The notes: a model not told the origin generated them from the letters alone. 30,455 nucleotides of DNA from Lentinula raphanica (GCA_027919835.1 JANVFP010000067.1:1-30455); one strand, 5' to 3'. Counted from the stretch's first letter, positions 1-10,457 are shown. Numbers and translations: made by a program.

Positions 1-1061
1 TAGTGATGATACCCAGTCTGTGTGGAGTTATGCACACTTTTTCACCAAAGTGCTCAGAATCTTCTGATAGAGCTTTTGATTTACATTTCGCTCTACACCA
101 TGCAGTTCTGGATGGATCCCTTAGGTGTCTTAAGTAAAAATGTGCGGCTCCATGTCCTCTTCGGGATGAGAACAAATTTGAAGGCATTTGGTTCACTGGC
201 TCTCCCGCAATCGTCATTTCGAGTTGCACACTCAAAACACAAAAAGCGGACTTGAGTGTTATTTCACTCCCAGAGTCTCTAGATCACTCTGGACCATGCC
301 TAGACACATCACATGGGTCTCTGGATATATTTCGGACATTTCCAGCGCTTATGGGGCGCTTGGATCATCAGCTGATAGCTGCACATGGTCCCATCTTCAC
401 ATGCATCAGGCAATCATGATGGGTTGATCTGGTCCTGATGGTGGCTGTTACAGGTGCCAGAGGTCTGAGCAGAGGCCTGTAAAAGCGAGTTTCCATCAGT
501 TTTTGATCTCCCATTCTTCCTTTCCTTCCCCCACCATCTCTGACCTGGGTGAGGCTGCCTGCATGTCCCCTTGCTCTATTTTGAGCTCTGATTCACTGTC
601 CAGCACATTCCTCCATCTGTACAGACTACAGGCCTTCCAGAGGTGTCTCAGATACAGGAATCTGTATGAAATTTCGCATTTTTCACCATCAAGACACTGA
701 ACAGATACCAAAGCACATCCAACAGATCTAAGGTGATCAGACACTGTAGAAGTTGATTCCTTTGCTAGATCTGGGTTTTTGGTGTTCAGTGCGCTCTGAT
801 CATGTCTGATAAGCCTCTACATTGTACTAACCCTTATCTACATAGATCTAACCTTGATCTGCCTGTTTTTCCTTCACCCTCCCTCCTCTCCCTTCTATCA
901 TGTATGTTCTCACTGTTTGTATATATGTATGGTATGTAGCTACATCCTTACCTATCCTGTACCATTATGTAGCCCTCCATGATCCGCTCTGAATGTTATG
1001 GCTTTGGCCCAGTGTTGGCTAACTCTAACTTCCTGTCCCACCTGAGTGCAAAAGGCAGAGG
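1..1061 (+). repeat. A-B terminal unit of copy F, left edge cut by window
   Basis: Noncoding terminal module. A runs 1-876 and lacks about its first 245 bp. The A2-type linker is 877-969 and B is 970-1061, ending in GGCAGAGG. The same A sequence recurs on both strands throughout the window, for example 15282-16408 (+) and 14099-15227 (-). The A-linker-B order is what normally lies downstream of YR (A2-B2), yet here it sits directly upstream of a truncated YR. The short ORFs that recur in A on both strands have no family resemblance and are taken as noncoding. Confidence 0.85.
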
Positions 1062-2000
1062 CTATACTACAGGTGCTAGAGATTACATCCACTTCTGCAC
1101 CTCACACAAACTTGATCTGGATCCTACTCCATCCACACTCTCCAGATACATTGCCTACACATCCACTTCTGCACCTCACACAAACTTGATCTGGATCCTA
1201 CACCATCCACACTCTCAAGATACATTGCCTACACATCCAGACACATTGCTTCTGGACCCAAATATCTTTCTGGTGCTTGTCACTTTCTCAAACAACTCTA
1301 CCCTCACTTTGGTGAATCTCGTGCTCATCCTCTGGTTCAAGCCACAATCAGGGGATCCAAGAAAGTTAGAGCTGATCCAGTCAAGAGGAAACCTCCTCTT
1401 CAAATATCTCATATACAACTCTTCTATGACTCTCGTCATCTCTCCTATGATGATCTTCTGTTTGCAACTCTCATGAGCTGTGGCTTCTATGGCTGTCACC
1501 GCATTGGTGAACTCACTGTTCCTAATCAGCATGATCTGCGTGACTGGCGTAAGGTGATCAAGCGGGCCTCTCTCAAGTTTGAGAATGGCAGAGCTGGTTA
1601 CCACTTGCCTTATCACAAGAGTGATCCTTTTTACCATGGAACAGATATTCTCCAAAGTCATCAAGCAGTGGCCAGTCCTGTGTCTCTACTGAAGGAATAC
1701 TGTACTATCAGAGACAAACTACATGGAGCCAGGCCTGCTTTGTTCCTCTGTGAAGATGGAACACTCCCCACTAGATCCTGGTTTGAATCCAGGTTCTTTG
1801 CTTATGTTGGTAGGGAGTTTGGTGGACATTCACTTAGAGCTGGTGGTGCAACCTTCTATGCCAGACTTGGTCTTTCTGAATCTGTGATTATGGCTTTAGG
1901 ACGTTGGTCTTCTGCAGCTTGGAAAATATATATCAGAGACAATCCTACAGTAAGGGCAGAACTACAACTAGCTTCACTCAAACAAGCCCAAAGATCTTGA
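1062..2000 (+). pseudogene. Tyrosine recombinase fragment, copy F (5'-truncated, frameshifted)
   Basis: This is the YR integrase of a Ngaro-like retrotransposon, the enzyme that would insert the circular DNA form by strand exchange. It starts abruptly at the position equal to about residue 48 of the intact 335-aa YR at 9450-10457. A 74-bp tandem duplication (1085-1232) shifts the frame, since 74 is not a multiple of 3. From 1473 to the TGA at 1998-2000 the reading frame is open for 175 codons. It retains the first catalytic Arg (in GCHRIGEL), the HSLRAGGAT box and the Tyr in KIYIRDNPT. The 5' junction is the end of a B repeat, so the N-terminus is missing. It cannot encode a whole recombinase. 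Confidence 0.9.
1085..1232 (+). repeat. 74-bp tandem duplication inside the copy F YR
   Basis: Two adjacent units (1085-1158 and 1159-1232) both begin ACATCCACTTCTGCACC and differ at only a few positions. The next bases after the second unit again read ACATCCA, which gives short homology at the boundary. Other YR copies (9450-10457, 25161-26165) have a single unit, so this is a local duplication by slippage or unequal exchange. Confidence 0.85.
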
Positions 2001-2112
2001 CACTGTATAACTGTACTATTGTAACACCATCCAATCTGATTCACAACCATTTAACTTGCGTCTCATTCACATTTCCTTTCACCACCATCCACCCCTCAAC
2101 AACATCTCATAG
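2001..2112 (+). other. 3' UTR of copy F, interrupted at 2112
   Basis: Noncoding stretch after the YR stop, alignable with 26166-26283 of copy D and the reverse complement of 9331-9449. It breaks at CATCTCATAG. The expected continuation, AATTATAGCCC, appears at 15228, so the 13-kb minus-strand insertion 2113-15227 sits inside it. Confidence 0.85.
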
Positions 2113-2205
2113 CCTCTGCCTTTTGCACTCAGGTGGGACAGGAAGTTAGAGTTAGCCAACACTGGGCCAAAGCCCATAACATTCAGAGCGGATCATGGAG
2201 GGCTA
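2113..2205 (-). repeat. B2 repeat, right end of the dimer
   Basis: 93-bp B module in minus orientation, from CCTCTGCC to GAGGGCTA. B contains a small hairpin (TGGGC-TTTG-GCCCA). It is followed by the A2-type linker and A2. Confidence 0.85.
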
Positions 2206-2536
2206 CATAATGGTACAGGATAGGTAAGGATGTAGCTACATACCACTACATATATACAAACAGTGAGAACATACATGATAGAAGGGAGAGGAGGGAGGGT
2301 GAAGGAAAAACAGGCAGATCAAGGTTAGATCTATGTAGATAAGGGTTAGTACAATGTAGAGGCTTATCAGACATGATCAGAGCGCACTGAGACACCAAAA
2401 ACCCAAGATCTAACAAAGGAATCAACTCCTAGAGTGTCTGATCACCTTAGATCTGTCTGGATGTGCTTTGATGTCTGTTCAGTGTCTTGATGGTGAAAAA
2501 TGCGAAATTTCATACCAGATTCCTGTATCTGAGACA
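2206..2536 (-). repeat. A2 and linker of the dimer, first part
   Basis: The linker is about 2206-2298, then A in minus orientation up to GAGACAC. The rest of this A2 resumes at 3829 after the nested A-B insertion. Confidence 0.8.
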
Positions 2537-3828
2537 CCTCTGCCTTTTGCACTCAGGTGGGACAGGAAGTTAAAGTTAGCCAACACTGGGCCAAAGCCCA
2601 TAACATTCAAAGCGGATCATGGAGGGCTACATAATGGTACAGGATAGGTAAGGATGTAGCTACATACAACTACATATTTACAAACAATGAGAACATACAT
2701 GATATGAGGGAGAGGAGGGAGGGTGAAGGAAAAACAGGCAGATCAAGGTTAGATCTATGTAGATAAGAGTCAGTACTATGTAGAGGCTTATCAGACATGA
2801 TCAGAGCGCACTGAGACACCAAAAACCCAAGATCTAACAAAGGAATCAACTCCTAGAGTGTCTGATCACCTTAGATCTGTCTGGATGTGCTTTGGTATCT
2901 GTTCAGTGTCTTGATGGTGAAAAATGCGAAATTTCATACCAGATTCCTGTATCTGAGACACCTCTGGAAGGCCTGTAGTCTGTACAGATGTAGGAATGTA
3001 CTGGATAGTGAAATCAGAGCTCAGAAAGAGCTAGGGAACATGCAGGCAGCCTCACCCAGGTCAGAGATGGTGGGGGAAGGAAAGGAAGAATGGGAGATCA
3101 AAAATTGATGTTTCAACTCGCTTTTACAGGCCTCTGCTCAGACCTCTGGCACCTGTAACAGCCACATCAATTTAAAACAGCCCCATGATCAATTGCCTGA
3201 TGCATGTGAAGATGGGATCATGTACAGCTATCAGCTGATGATTCAGGCGCCCTATAAGCGCTGGAAATGTCCGAAATATGTCCAGGAATCCATGTGATGA
3301 GTCTAGACATGGTGCTAAGTGATATAAAGGCTCTGGGAATGAAATAACACACAAGTGTTTTGAGTGTGCATTTTAAAATGAGGATTGCAGGAGAACCACT
3401 AGACCAAATGCCTTTAAAATCATTTGCATCTTGAAGAGGACATCAAACTGTATATTTTCATCTAAGACACCTATAGGTTTGGTCCAGGAATGCTTTGTGT
3501 AGAATAGAAAATATTTCAAAAGCTTTATTAAAGCATTCTGAAAAAATATGAATAACTCAACACAGAGTGAGTATCATCATAGGGTTATAGTGGACAACTT
3601 GTAGGGACAATAGAGCTCTGTATGCGTACACAGTATAGTGGCAAGAGCACTTGAGAGGTAGCCAGCAATTAAGTGTATTCATGTACACATTAGGTATGAT
3701 GAAGGTGAAGACCTTCATGTACATACCTGTTGTGATGAATAGTGCACTATAATTACTGGGAGATGATCTGTTGTTTGCAGAGGCCTGCAGAAAGGCTCCC
3801 TACCCTTGGAATCCGCCTTCATGTCGAC
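2537..3828 (-). mobile_element. Complete A-B unit nested in A2
   Basis: A clean 1.29-kb unit: B (2537-2629), linker (2630-2721), A (about 2722-3828, ending at the TCGAC terminus). The outer A2 reads GAGACAC before it and CTCTGGAAGG after it. These join into the uninterrupted sequence seen at 14325-14345, with no target duplication. On the minus strand the target CCAGAGG shares CAGAGG with the end of B. It carries no coding region. It is either a remnant left by recombination between A1 and A2 (like a solo LTR) or a nonautonomous element mobilised in trans. Its middle (about 3155-3590) is much more diverged than its ends. Confidence 0.85.
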
Positions 3829-3920
3829 CTCTGGAAGGCCTATAGTCTGTACAGATGGAGGAATGTGCTGGACAGTGAAATCAGAGCTCAAATAGAGCAA
3901 GGGGACATGCAGGCAGCCTT
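3829..3920 (-). repeat. A2 of the dimer, resumed and truncated
   Basis: Continues the A2 interrupted at 2536. It stops at GCAGGCAGCCT, where the sequence changes to the truncated YR of copy A. The remaining A2, B1, 3' UTR and YR C-terminus of copy A are absent, so a deletion joined two distant points, with CCT common to both sides. Confidence 0.85.
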
Positions 3921-4478
3921 ACGCCAGTCACGCAAGTCATACTGATTAGGAACAGTGAGTTCACCAATGCGGTGACAACCATAGAAGCCACAACTCGATA
4001 GAGTAGCAAACAGAAGATCATCATAGGACAGATGACGAGAGTCATAGAAGAGTTGGATATGAGAAATTTGAAGAGGAGGCTTCCTCTTGACTGGGTCAGC
4101 TCTAACTTTCTTGGAGCCTCTGATTGTAGCTTGAACCAGAGGATGAGCACGAGATTCATCAAAGTGAGGATAGAGTTGTTTGAGAAAGTGACGAGCACCA
4201 GAGAGATATTTGGGTCCAGAGGCAATATGTCTGGATGTGTAGGCAATGTATCTGGAGAGTGTGGATGGGGTGGGATCCAGATCCAGATTATGAGAGGTGC
4301 AGAACCTGATATAATCTTTAGCACCTGTAGTATAGTTCTGTTTGGTAGACTTCTCAATGGCATGGGCTTGAAGGAATAACACCAAATCATCTAACTTGTT
4401 CAAGTCCATAGGAGGGTGAGCAGAGTGACCTTGTCTCTTCCTCTGCTCACCCATGGCCTCTAAAAGGACTCTCTCCAT
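3921..4478 (-). pseudogene. Tyrosine recombinase, copy A (3'-truncated)
   Basis: N-terminal half of the YR. It starts at the same ATG as the intact copy (MERVLLEAMGEQRKRQG) and stays open to the Arg-containing GCHRIGEL box and NQYDLRDWRK. At 3920/3921 the coding sequence ends in A-repeat sequence, so the HxxR box and catalytic Tyr are gone. It overlaps the upstream RT/RH frame by 19 nt, as in copy B. It cannot be active. Confidence 0.92.
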
Positions 4479-6170
4479 CGCGCCGGCAGTAGCTCTCTTG
4501 GAGGCTCAAAAGTGCGGACGCGGTAGGAGGGAAACTGGAGCTTGAAGTCATCCAGTAGAAGTCTAGACAGAAGATCTGCCTTAATGTTGTCTTTGCCAGG
4601 AATATGACGAACTCTGATGTCAATACCAGTTTTGAGAATTATACCTGCAATAGCAAGGAGGATGGAGTTATGTGATGATTCTTTGACTGCAAGAGAACTG
4701 AGAACTTGAACAGAGTCCAAACTATCAGAGAAGAATAGGACTCTCTTGGGTGGACTAGGCTTGGAAGCAATGTGATGTAGGCCAGATAAAATAGCTAGCA
4801 GCTCTCTGAAGAATGCCAGGAGTTGCATGCACCTGATAACAAAAGCCATTACTGGCATAGACAAAGGATAGGCCTATGTTGCTTGCATCAGTCCAGCTCA
4901 CAAAGTCTGCTTCACTATCACTCCATGCTTGGGCATCTACAAATCGTATCCCAATGGCAGACTTGAGCATGTCAGAGAACCAGGTCAGGTCTCTATGCAC
5001 TTCACCATTGATAGGGATGTGACGAAATTGAAGTGTCTTCCCACTCATTTTGCGATACATTTCTGTAAGAGCAGGTCTAGCCCATGGAAGAACATTAAGT
5101 GACCAGTTTAAAGAACCTGTTAGATGCTGCCAGTCTCTGAGTGCAGCTTTGCGATTGGGAGATGAGAGGAATGTATGAATAGCTTCTATAAGTCCATCTA
5201 TGGATTCCTGAGTCAAAGAGATGGAGCCTTTCATGATATCTGTTAAGAAGCCTATGATCAAAAGCCAGACTCCCCAGTCTTGTTTTCTATCTTCATAAGG
5301 GCAATCAATCATGTCCCAAAAGACTAGAAGCTGTACTTGTCTCTTGGGATATTTCTTGCCATGAAAGGTGATTAGATTCCTCTTGAAGTCCCAGCCAAAG
5401 AAGTCATCCATGTAAACATGTAGATTAGGGATTCCTAGCTTCTCAGTCCCAAACCAACAGAGCAGTGCAGACACAGAGCACCAACAGCGAGGAGAGGTTC
5501 TAGTCCCAAAGACCAGTCTCCTGACAATGTGAAATCTTCCATCAACAGAAACAACTTGACAAAGTTGCCAGAGAGGATGAGCAGGGAGATTAAGGAAGGC
5601 TTTAGCCACATCACTCTTGAATAGCACAAGCTCCTCATTAGGGTGCTCTTTGATAACATCATTGAGCACCTGACCAAAGGTGTGCATATCATCATATTTC
5701 ACTTTGGCCTCCTCTCTAGGAATACCATCATTGAGACCTGATGCAGTTTGATCCATGACAACTCTAGCTTTCCCCTTCTGCCAGACTACAAACATAGGGG
5801 AAACTTTCATGCCAGGCAATAGTACAAAATCTTCTGGTAGTGCTTCTGACCACCTTCCAGCAGCTACCTCCTGATCTCTGTGAGCTCTAAGTGCTGCAAT
5901 GTCTACTGGTTCAGTCACATAGTTATCAACTTTTTGTCTGCATTCCTCTTCCCACTCTGCTTCATAGAAAGGCCAGAACCCTTCTCTCAATGAATGAATA
6001 ACAGAAGCAACAAAAGGTTGGTTAGGATGAGAAGATAAGAGGAGTTCCAAACGATCCACATTGAATGGAGTTTCAACTTTGATGTAACCAGACATAGATT
6101 GTAGAGTAGCAAAAATTTGGGGATTATTCAAGAGATGTTCAGGAGGTGAAGGTAGAGGAGGTGCAGTCAT
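4460..6170 (-). pseudogene. Reverse transcriptase-RNase H, copy A (frameshifted)
   Basis: Copies element RNA into DNA and degrades the RNA strand. From the internal ATG at 6170 the frame holds the RT fingers (KARVVMDQT), motif A (FKSDVAKAFLNLP), motif B (FGTRTSPRCW), motif C (YMDDFFGW) and the first RNase H Asp (WTDASNIG). A 17-nt deletion relative to copy B near 4808 throws it out of frame, and translation would stop at 4755. The remaining RNase H blocks (FFRELLAILSG, FFSDSLDS, HIPGKDNIKADLLSRL) lie in another frame, 4864-4460. The RT frame is also stop-free upstream across gag to about 7619. Confidence 0.92.
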
Positions 6171-6300
6171 AGTAGATGTGATACTGGGAGGAATGATGTT
6201 ACAAGAAGAACTAGTAGAAGACCATAAATAACCACGTCTAAAACGTGGATTAGAAGTAGATTCAGATATATCCAATAAATGCTTTGTACCAGCCAGAGAT

Positions 6301-8065
6301 TTAGGCCCTTGAAGAGCGCTTTCTACTCTCTCTGCGACGCTTCTGGAGCTGGTCATAGCAGGATTGATTGTCAATGGCTCTGTGCTGTTCTCCACACTCA
6401 CTGCAGTAGCCATGCTTCCTGTTATTAGGACAGGGCTCTGAACACCTCTTCTCATTCCAAAGGATGCAAGGTGTGTCACGACGCTTTGAGCTGGATGAGG
6501 AAGAAGATTGGCTACCACCAGAAGGCCTCTTTCTAGCAGATAACAACTCTTTGAGAAGAAGAGTGTGGAAGCTCTCTGGATTGCCCAGGTCAAATGGAGT
6601 GTTGGCAGCTTTCTGCCTAGCTTCTTTATCAACCCTGATAGCCACAGATGGATCATAAGGTGAGGATCTGAAATACTCCATAATTTGTGCTTTGTATGTC
6701 TCCAGCTCATCTTTGCGATGTGGATAAACCTTGAGCAAAGGAGCAGTCCATGCATCAAAAACTCGGAGCCATTGAGACTCAGAAGTGACAGGCATAGACT
6801 TGAGAACTTGATCCTTATGAACCAGCTTGTATTCTGACCCAAAATCTCTGCTATCATCATAGGTAGATGAGGAAAAGCTGACCAGTGCAGCATAGACTTT
6901 GTCAAAGTCAACAAAGCGATCCTTGACAATGAGGCGAAGCAAAGAGACAGGGAGAGGATCAGAGAAAGGTTGAGCAGCAAGTAGAGATACAACTGGGTCA
7001 AGATTGCTTTCAGCAGCAAAGAGGTTCTTGAGTTCCCAAGTTTTTTGCACATGAGCAGGAAGAGATGAGGGGCCTGATAGATGTGCCAAGTGAGGAGCAG
7101 CTTCAAGAAGTGCAGCAGGAAGCATTGAAGCAGTTGAAGCAGGTTTGACAGGAGAGGCAAGAAGTCTAGCCAAGGCATCTCTCCCAGCCTGTAGAATAGG
7201 CTCTGGATCTTGAGGAGAAGCACCAGATTCAAGCTGGGCTTGCTCATTATCCAGATTCTGAATCTGAGTCTGCATGCTAGCCCAGGCAGCTTCATTGACA
7301 GCTTCTTCATGAGAGACATCATTCTGATCTGCTGAGACAGCAGTCTTCTTCCCTTTGAGCTTAGCTCTCTGATCTCTCTTAAACTTATTAGTCTCTCTCT
7401 GGATATCCATGATCTGAGACACATAGTCTTGGGATATAACAGCATCATTGAAAGAGAGATCTCTAACAGCCCTAAAGGCATCCATAGCATTGATCTCCTC
7501 ATTTCTGAACTGTTCAACAACCTCCTGAAGAGCCCTGGCTTGTTCACCAACTGTCTCAAACTCCAGAGCCTGCACAGGGTCATCAGAGAGCCTGTCAGCA
7601 AGGGAGAGAGAGGTGACAAGTGAGGAGCAGCAGAGGAGGATGGAACATTCTGGGAGTGAGGAGAAACAGACCTGAAGTGAACATGGGTTTCAGACTGCCT
7701 AGAGGAGCTAGAGGAGCCCTTGGAATACTGCGAAGGTAAGCTGGGTGTGATCTGGGAGTCAGAATGCTTGTTAGAGGACTTGAGAGAAGAAGAGAGTGAC
7801 TTTGATCTGGCCTGGTCTGGCCTGATCTGGTCAGATGAAGGAGGGAGAAGAACATGATCAAGAATGAGTGGTCTAGAGGCCTGGGATGCAGTCTGATTAG
7901 CTCTGGTCTTGCTGGATGAAAGTTTGGGAAGAGCTTGAGCAAAATTGATGTGTTGGAATGGCTTGGATGAGGTCTGATCATGCTGGATCTGACTAAATTT
8001 GACTTGGAGGGTGTAGAACCATGGAAAGCATGAGGATCTGATGATTCAGAGTGATGAGGAGCCAT
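6301..8065 (-). pseudogene. Gag-like protein, copy A (two single-base deletions)
   Basis: Homologue of the 585-aa gag of copy B with the same start (MAPHHSES). Compared with copy B, one base is missing near 8007 and another near 7612, so the N-terminal part runs out of frame and stops at 7595. From 7575 to 6301 the gag frame is open for 424 codons and ends in the Cys/His box (KRCSEPCPNNRKHGYCSECG) and a basic tail. It is clearly more diverged from copy B than copies C and E are, so it is a separate lineage. Confidence 0.9.
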
Positions 8066-8109
8066 ATAGATTGTTGAGATGAAGATGGTGCTCAGAGAGA
8101 GCAGGAGAT
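8066..8109 (-). other. 44-nt leader between A and gag, copy A
   Basis: Short noncoding leader between the end of A and the gag ATG, aligned with 14055-14098 (-), 16409-16452 (+) and 28151-28194 (+). It has no upstream ATG on the coding strand. Confidence 0.6.
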
Positions 8110-9237
8110 TGAAGGAAAAACAGGCAGATCAAGGTTAGATCTATGTAGATAAGAGTCAGTACTATGTAGAGGCTTATCAGACATGATCAGAGCGCACTGA
8201 GACACCAAAAACCCAAGATCTAACAAAGGAATCAACTCCTAGAGTGTCTGATCACCTTAGATCTGTCTGGATGTGCTTTGGTATCTGTTCAGTGTCTTGA
8301 TGGTGAAAAATGCGAAATTTCATACCAGATTCCTGTATCTGAGACACCTCTGGAAGGCCTGTAGTCTGTACAGATGTAGGAATGTACTGGATAGTGAAAT
8401 CAGAGCTCAGAAAGAGCTAGGGAACATGCAGGCAGCCTCACCCAGGTCAGAGATGGTGGGGGAAGGAAAGGAAGAATGGGAGATCAAAAATTGATGTTTC
8501 AACTCGCTTTTCCAGGCCTCTGCTCAGACCTCTGGCACCTGTAACAGCCACCATCAGGACCAGATCAACCCCATCATCATTTGCCTGATGCATGTGAAGA
8601 TGGGACCATGTGCAGCTATCAGCTGATGATCCAAGCGCCCCATAAGCGCTGGAAATGTCCGAAATATATCCAGAGACCCATGTGATGTGTCTAGGCATGG
8701 TCCAGAGTGATCTAGAGACTCTGGGAGTGAAATAACACTCAAGTCCGCTTTTTGTGTTTTGAGTGTGCAACTTGAAATGACGATTGCGGAAGAACCAGTG
8801 AACCAAATGCCTTCAGATTTGTTCTCATCCCGAAGAGGACATAGAGCCGCACATTTTCACTTAAGACACCTAAGGGATCTATCCAGAACTGCGTGGTGTA
8901 GAGCGAAATGTAAATCAAAAGCACTATTAGAGGATTCTGAGCACTTTGGTGAAAAAGTGTGCATAACTCCACACAGACTGGGTATCATCACTAGGTCATA
9001 GTGGACAACTTGTAGGGGCAATAGAGCTCTGTATGCGTGCACAGTATAGTGGCAAGAGCTCTTGAGGGTAGCCAGCAATTAAGTGTATTCATGTACACAT
9101 TAGGTATGATGAAGGTGAAGACCTTCATGTACATACCTGTTGTGATGAATAGTGCACTATAATTGCTGGGAGATGATCTGTTGTTTGCAGAGGCCTGCAG
9201 AAAGGCTCCCTACCCTTGGAATCCGCCTTCATGTCGA
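8110..9237 (-). repeat. Shared mosaic A repeat: A2 of copy B and A1 of copy A
   Basis: One A module joins B1 of copy B (9238-9330) directly to the gag leader of copy A. It is a hybrid. From 9237 down to about 8545 it matches A1 of copy B (14099-15227) essentially base for base. From about 8500 to 8110 it carries the variant states of the A-B unit at 2722-3125 instead, such as CAGATGTAGGAATGTACTGG and GAAAGAGCTAGGGAACATG. The switch lies between about 8500 and 8545. Confidence 0.85.
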
Positions 9238-9330
9238 CCTCTGCCTTTTGCACTCAGGTGGGACAGGAAGTTAGAGTTAGCCAACACTGGGCCAAAGCCC
9301 ATAACATTCAGAGCGGATCATGGAGGGCTA
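9238..9330 (-). repeat. B1 repeat of copy B
   Basis: 93-bp B module that directly abuts A at 9237/9238 (GTCGACCTCTGCC on the plus strand). This B1|A2 junction is the expected internal junction of a Ngaro-type element and also mimics the end-to-end junction of a circular form. Confidence 0.88.
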
Positions 9331-9449
9331 TAAATTGCTATGAGATGTTGTTGAGGGGTGGATGGTGGTGAGAGAAAATGTGAATGAGACGCGAGGTAAA
9401 TGGTTGTATATCAGATTGGATGGTGTTACAATGATACTACTATACAGTG
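9331..9449 (-). other. 3' UTR of copy B
   Basis: 119-nt noncoding stretch between the YR stop codon and B1, rich in GGTGGATGGTGGTGAG on the plus strand. It is conserved in copies D, F, G and H. No poly(A) signal stands out. Confidence 0.75.
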
Positions 9450-10457
9450 TCAAGATCTTTGGGCTTGTTTGAGTGAAGCTAGTTGTAGTTCTGCCCTTAC
9501 TGTAGGATTGTCTCTGATATATATTTTCCAAGCTGTAGAAGACCAACGTCCCAAGGCCATTATCACAGATTCTGAAAGACCAAGTCTGGCATAAAAGGTT
9601 GCACCACCAGCTCTAATTGAATGTCCACCAAACTCCCTACCAACATAAGCAAAGAACCTAGATTCAAACCAGGATCTAGAGGGGAGTGTTCCATCTTCAC
9701 AGAGGAACAATGCAGGCCTGGCTCCATGTAGTTTGTCTCTGATGGTACAGTATTCCTTCAGTAGAGACACAGGACTGGCCACTGCTTGATGACTTTGGAG
9801 AATATCTGTCCCATGGTAAAAAGGATCACTCTTGTGATAAGGCAAGTGGTAACCAGCTCTGCCATTCTCAAACTTGAGAGAGGCCCGCTTGATCACCTTA
9901 CGCCAGTCACACAGATCATGCTGAATAGGAACAGTGAGTTCACCAATGCGATGACAGCCATAGAAGCCACAGCTCAGGAGAGTTGCAAACAGAAGATCAT
10001 CATAGGAGAGATGACGAGAGTCATAGAAGAGTTGTATGTGAGAAATTTGAAGAGGAGGCTTCCTCTTGACTGGATCAGCTCTAACTTTCTTGGATCCTCT
10101 GATTGTAGCTTGAACCAGAGGATGAGCACGAGATTCATCAAAGTGAGGATACAGTTGTTTGAGAAAGTGTCGAGCACCAGAGAGATATTTGGGTCCAGAG
10201 GCAATGTGTCTGGATGTATAGGCAATGTATCTGGAGAGTGTAGATGGAGTAGGATCCAGATCAAGTTTGTGTGAGGTGCAGAAGTGAATGTAATCCCTAG
10301 CACCTGTAGTATAGTTCTGTTTGGTAGACTTTTCAATGGCATGGGCTTGAAGGAATAACACCAAGTCATCTAACTTGTTCAAGTGCATAGGAGGGTGAGC
10401 AGAGCGCCCTTGTCTCTTCCTCTGCTCACCCATGGCCTCTAAAAGGACTCTCTCCAT
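9450..10457 (-). CDS. Tyrosine recombinase (YR) of Ngaro-like retrotransposon, intact
   Basis: 335 aa, complete. Expected to act in the nucleus, joining circular element DNA to the target by two rounds of strand exchange through a covalent phosphotyrosine. Residues 1-120 form the N-terminal SAM-like DNA-binding part (LDLDPTPSTLSRYIAYTS, then HPLVQATIRGSKK). The catalytic domain has R170 (GCHRIGEL), K209 (PYHKSDPF), H279 and R282 (HSIRAGGAT), W305 (LGRWSS) and nucleophile Y313 (KIYIRDNPT). The ATG at 10457-10455 lies 17 nt upstream of the RT/RH stop, so the frames overlap by 19 nt. That suggests translation by termination-reinitiation on one transcript. It closely resembles YR proteins of basidiomycete retroelements. 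Family assignment is firm; activity is inferred. Confidence 0.95.
   Translation of the reverse strand: MERVLLEAMGEQRKRQGRSAHPPMHLNKLDDLVLFLQAHAIEKSTKQNYTTGARDYIHFCTSHKLDLDPTPSTLSRYIAYTSRHIASGPKYLSGARHFLKQLYPHFDESRAHPLVQATIRGSKKVRADPVKRKPPLQISHIQLFYDSRHLSYDDLLFATLLSCGFYGCHRIGELTVPIQHDLCDWRKVIKRASLKFENGRAGYHLPYHKSDPFYHGTDILQSHQAVASPVSLLKEYCTIRDKLHGARPALFLCEDGTLPSRSWFESRFFAYVGREFGGHSIRAGGATFYARLGLSESVIMALGRWSSTAWKIYIRDNPTVRAELQLASLKQAQRS

Noticed and set aside
22..255. Recurrent 62-98-codon ORFs in A on both strands (for example MELCTLFHQSAQN..., MSVQLEMTIAGEP..., MLATLKSSCHYTV...)
   Set aside because: They occur because A itself is repeated and overlap each other on opposite strands. They show no recognised domain and are broken by single-base indels in some copies, without any sign of frame preservation.
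877..969. Host DNA between A and B
   Set aside because: The same linker of about 93 bp recurs in every A2-B2 block in both orientations, so it belongs to the element.
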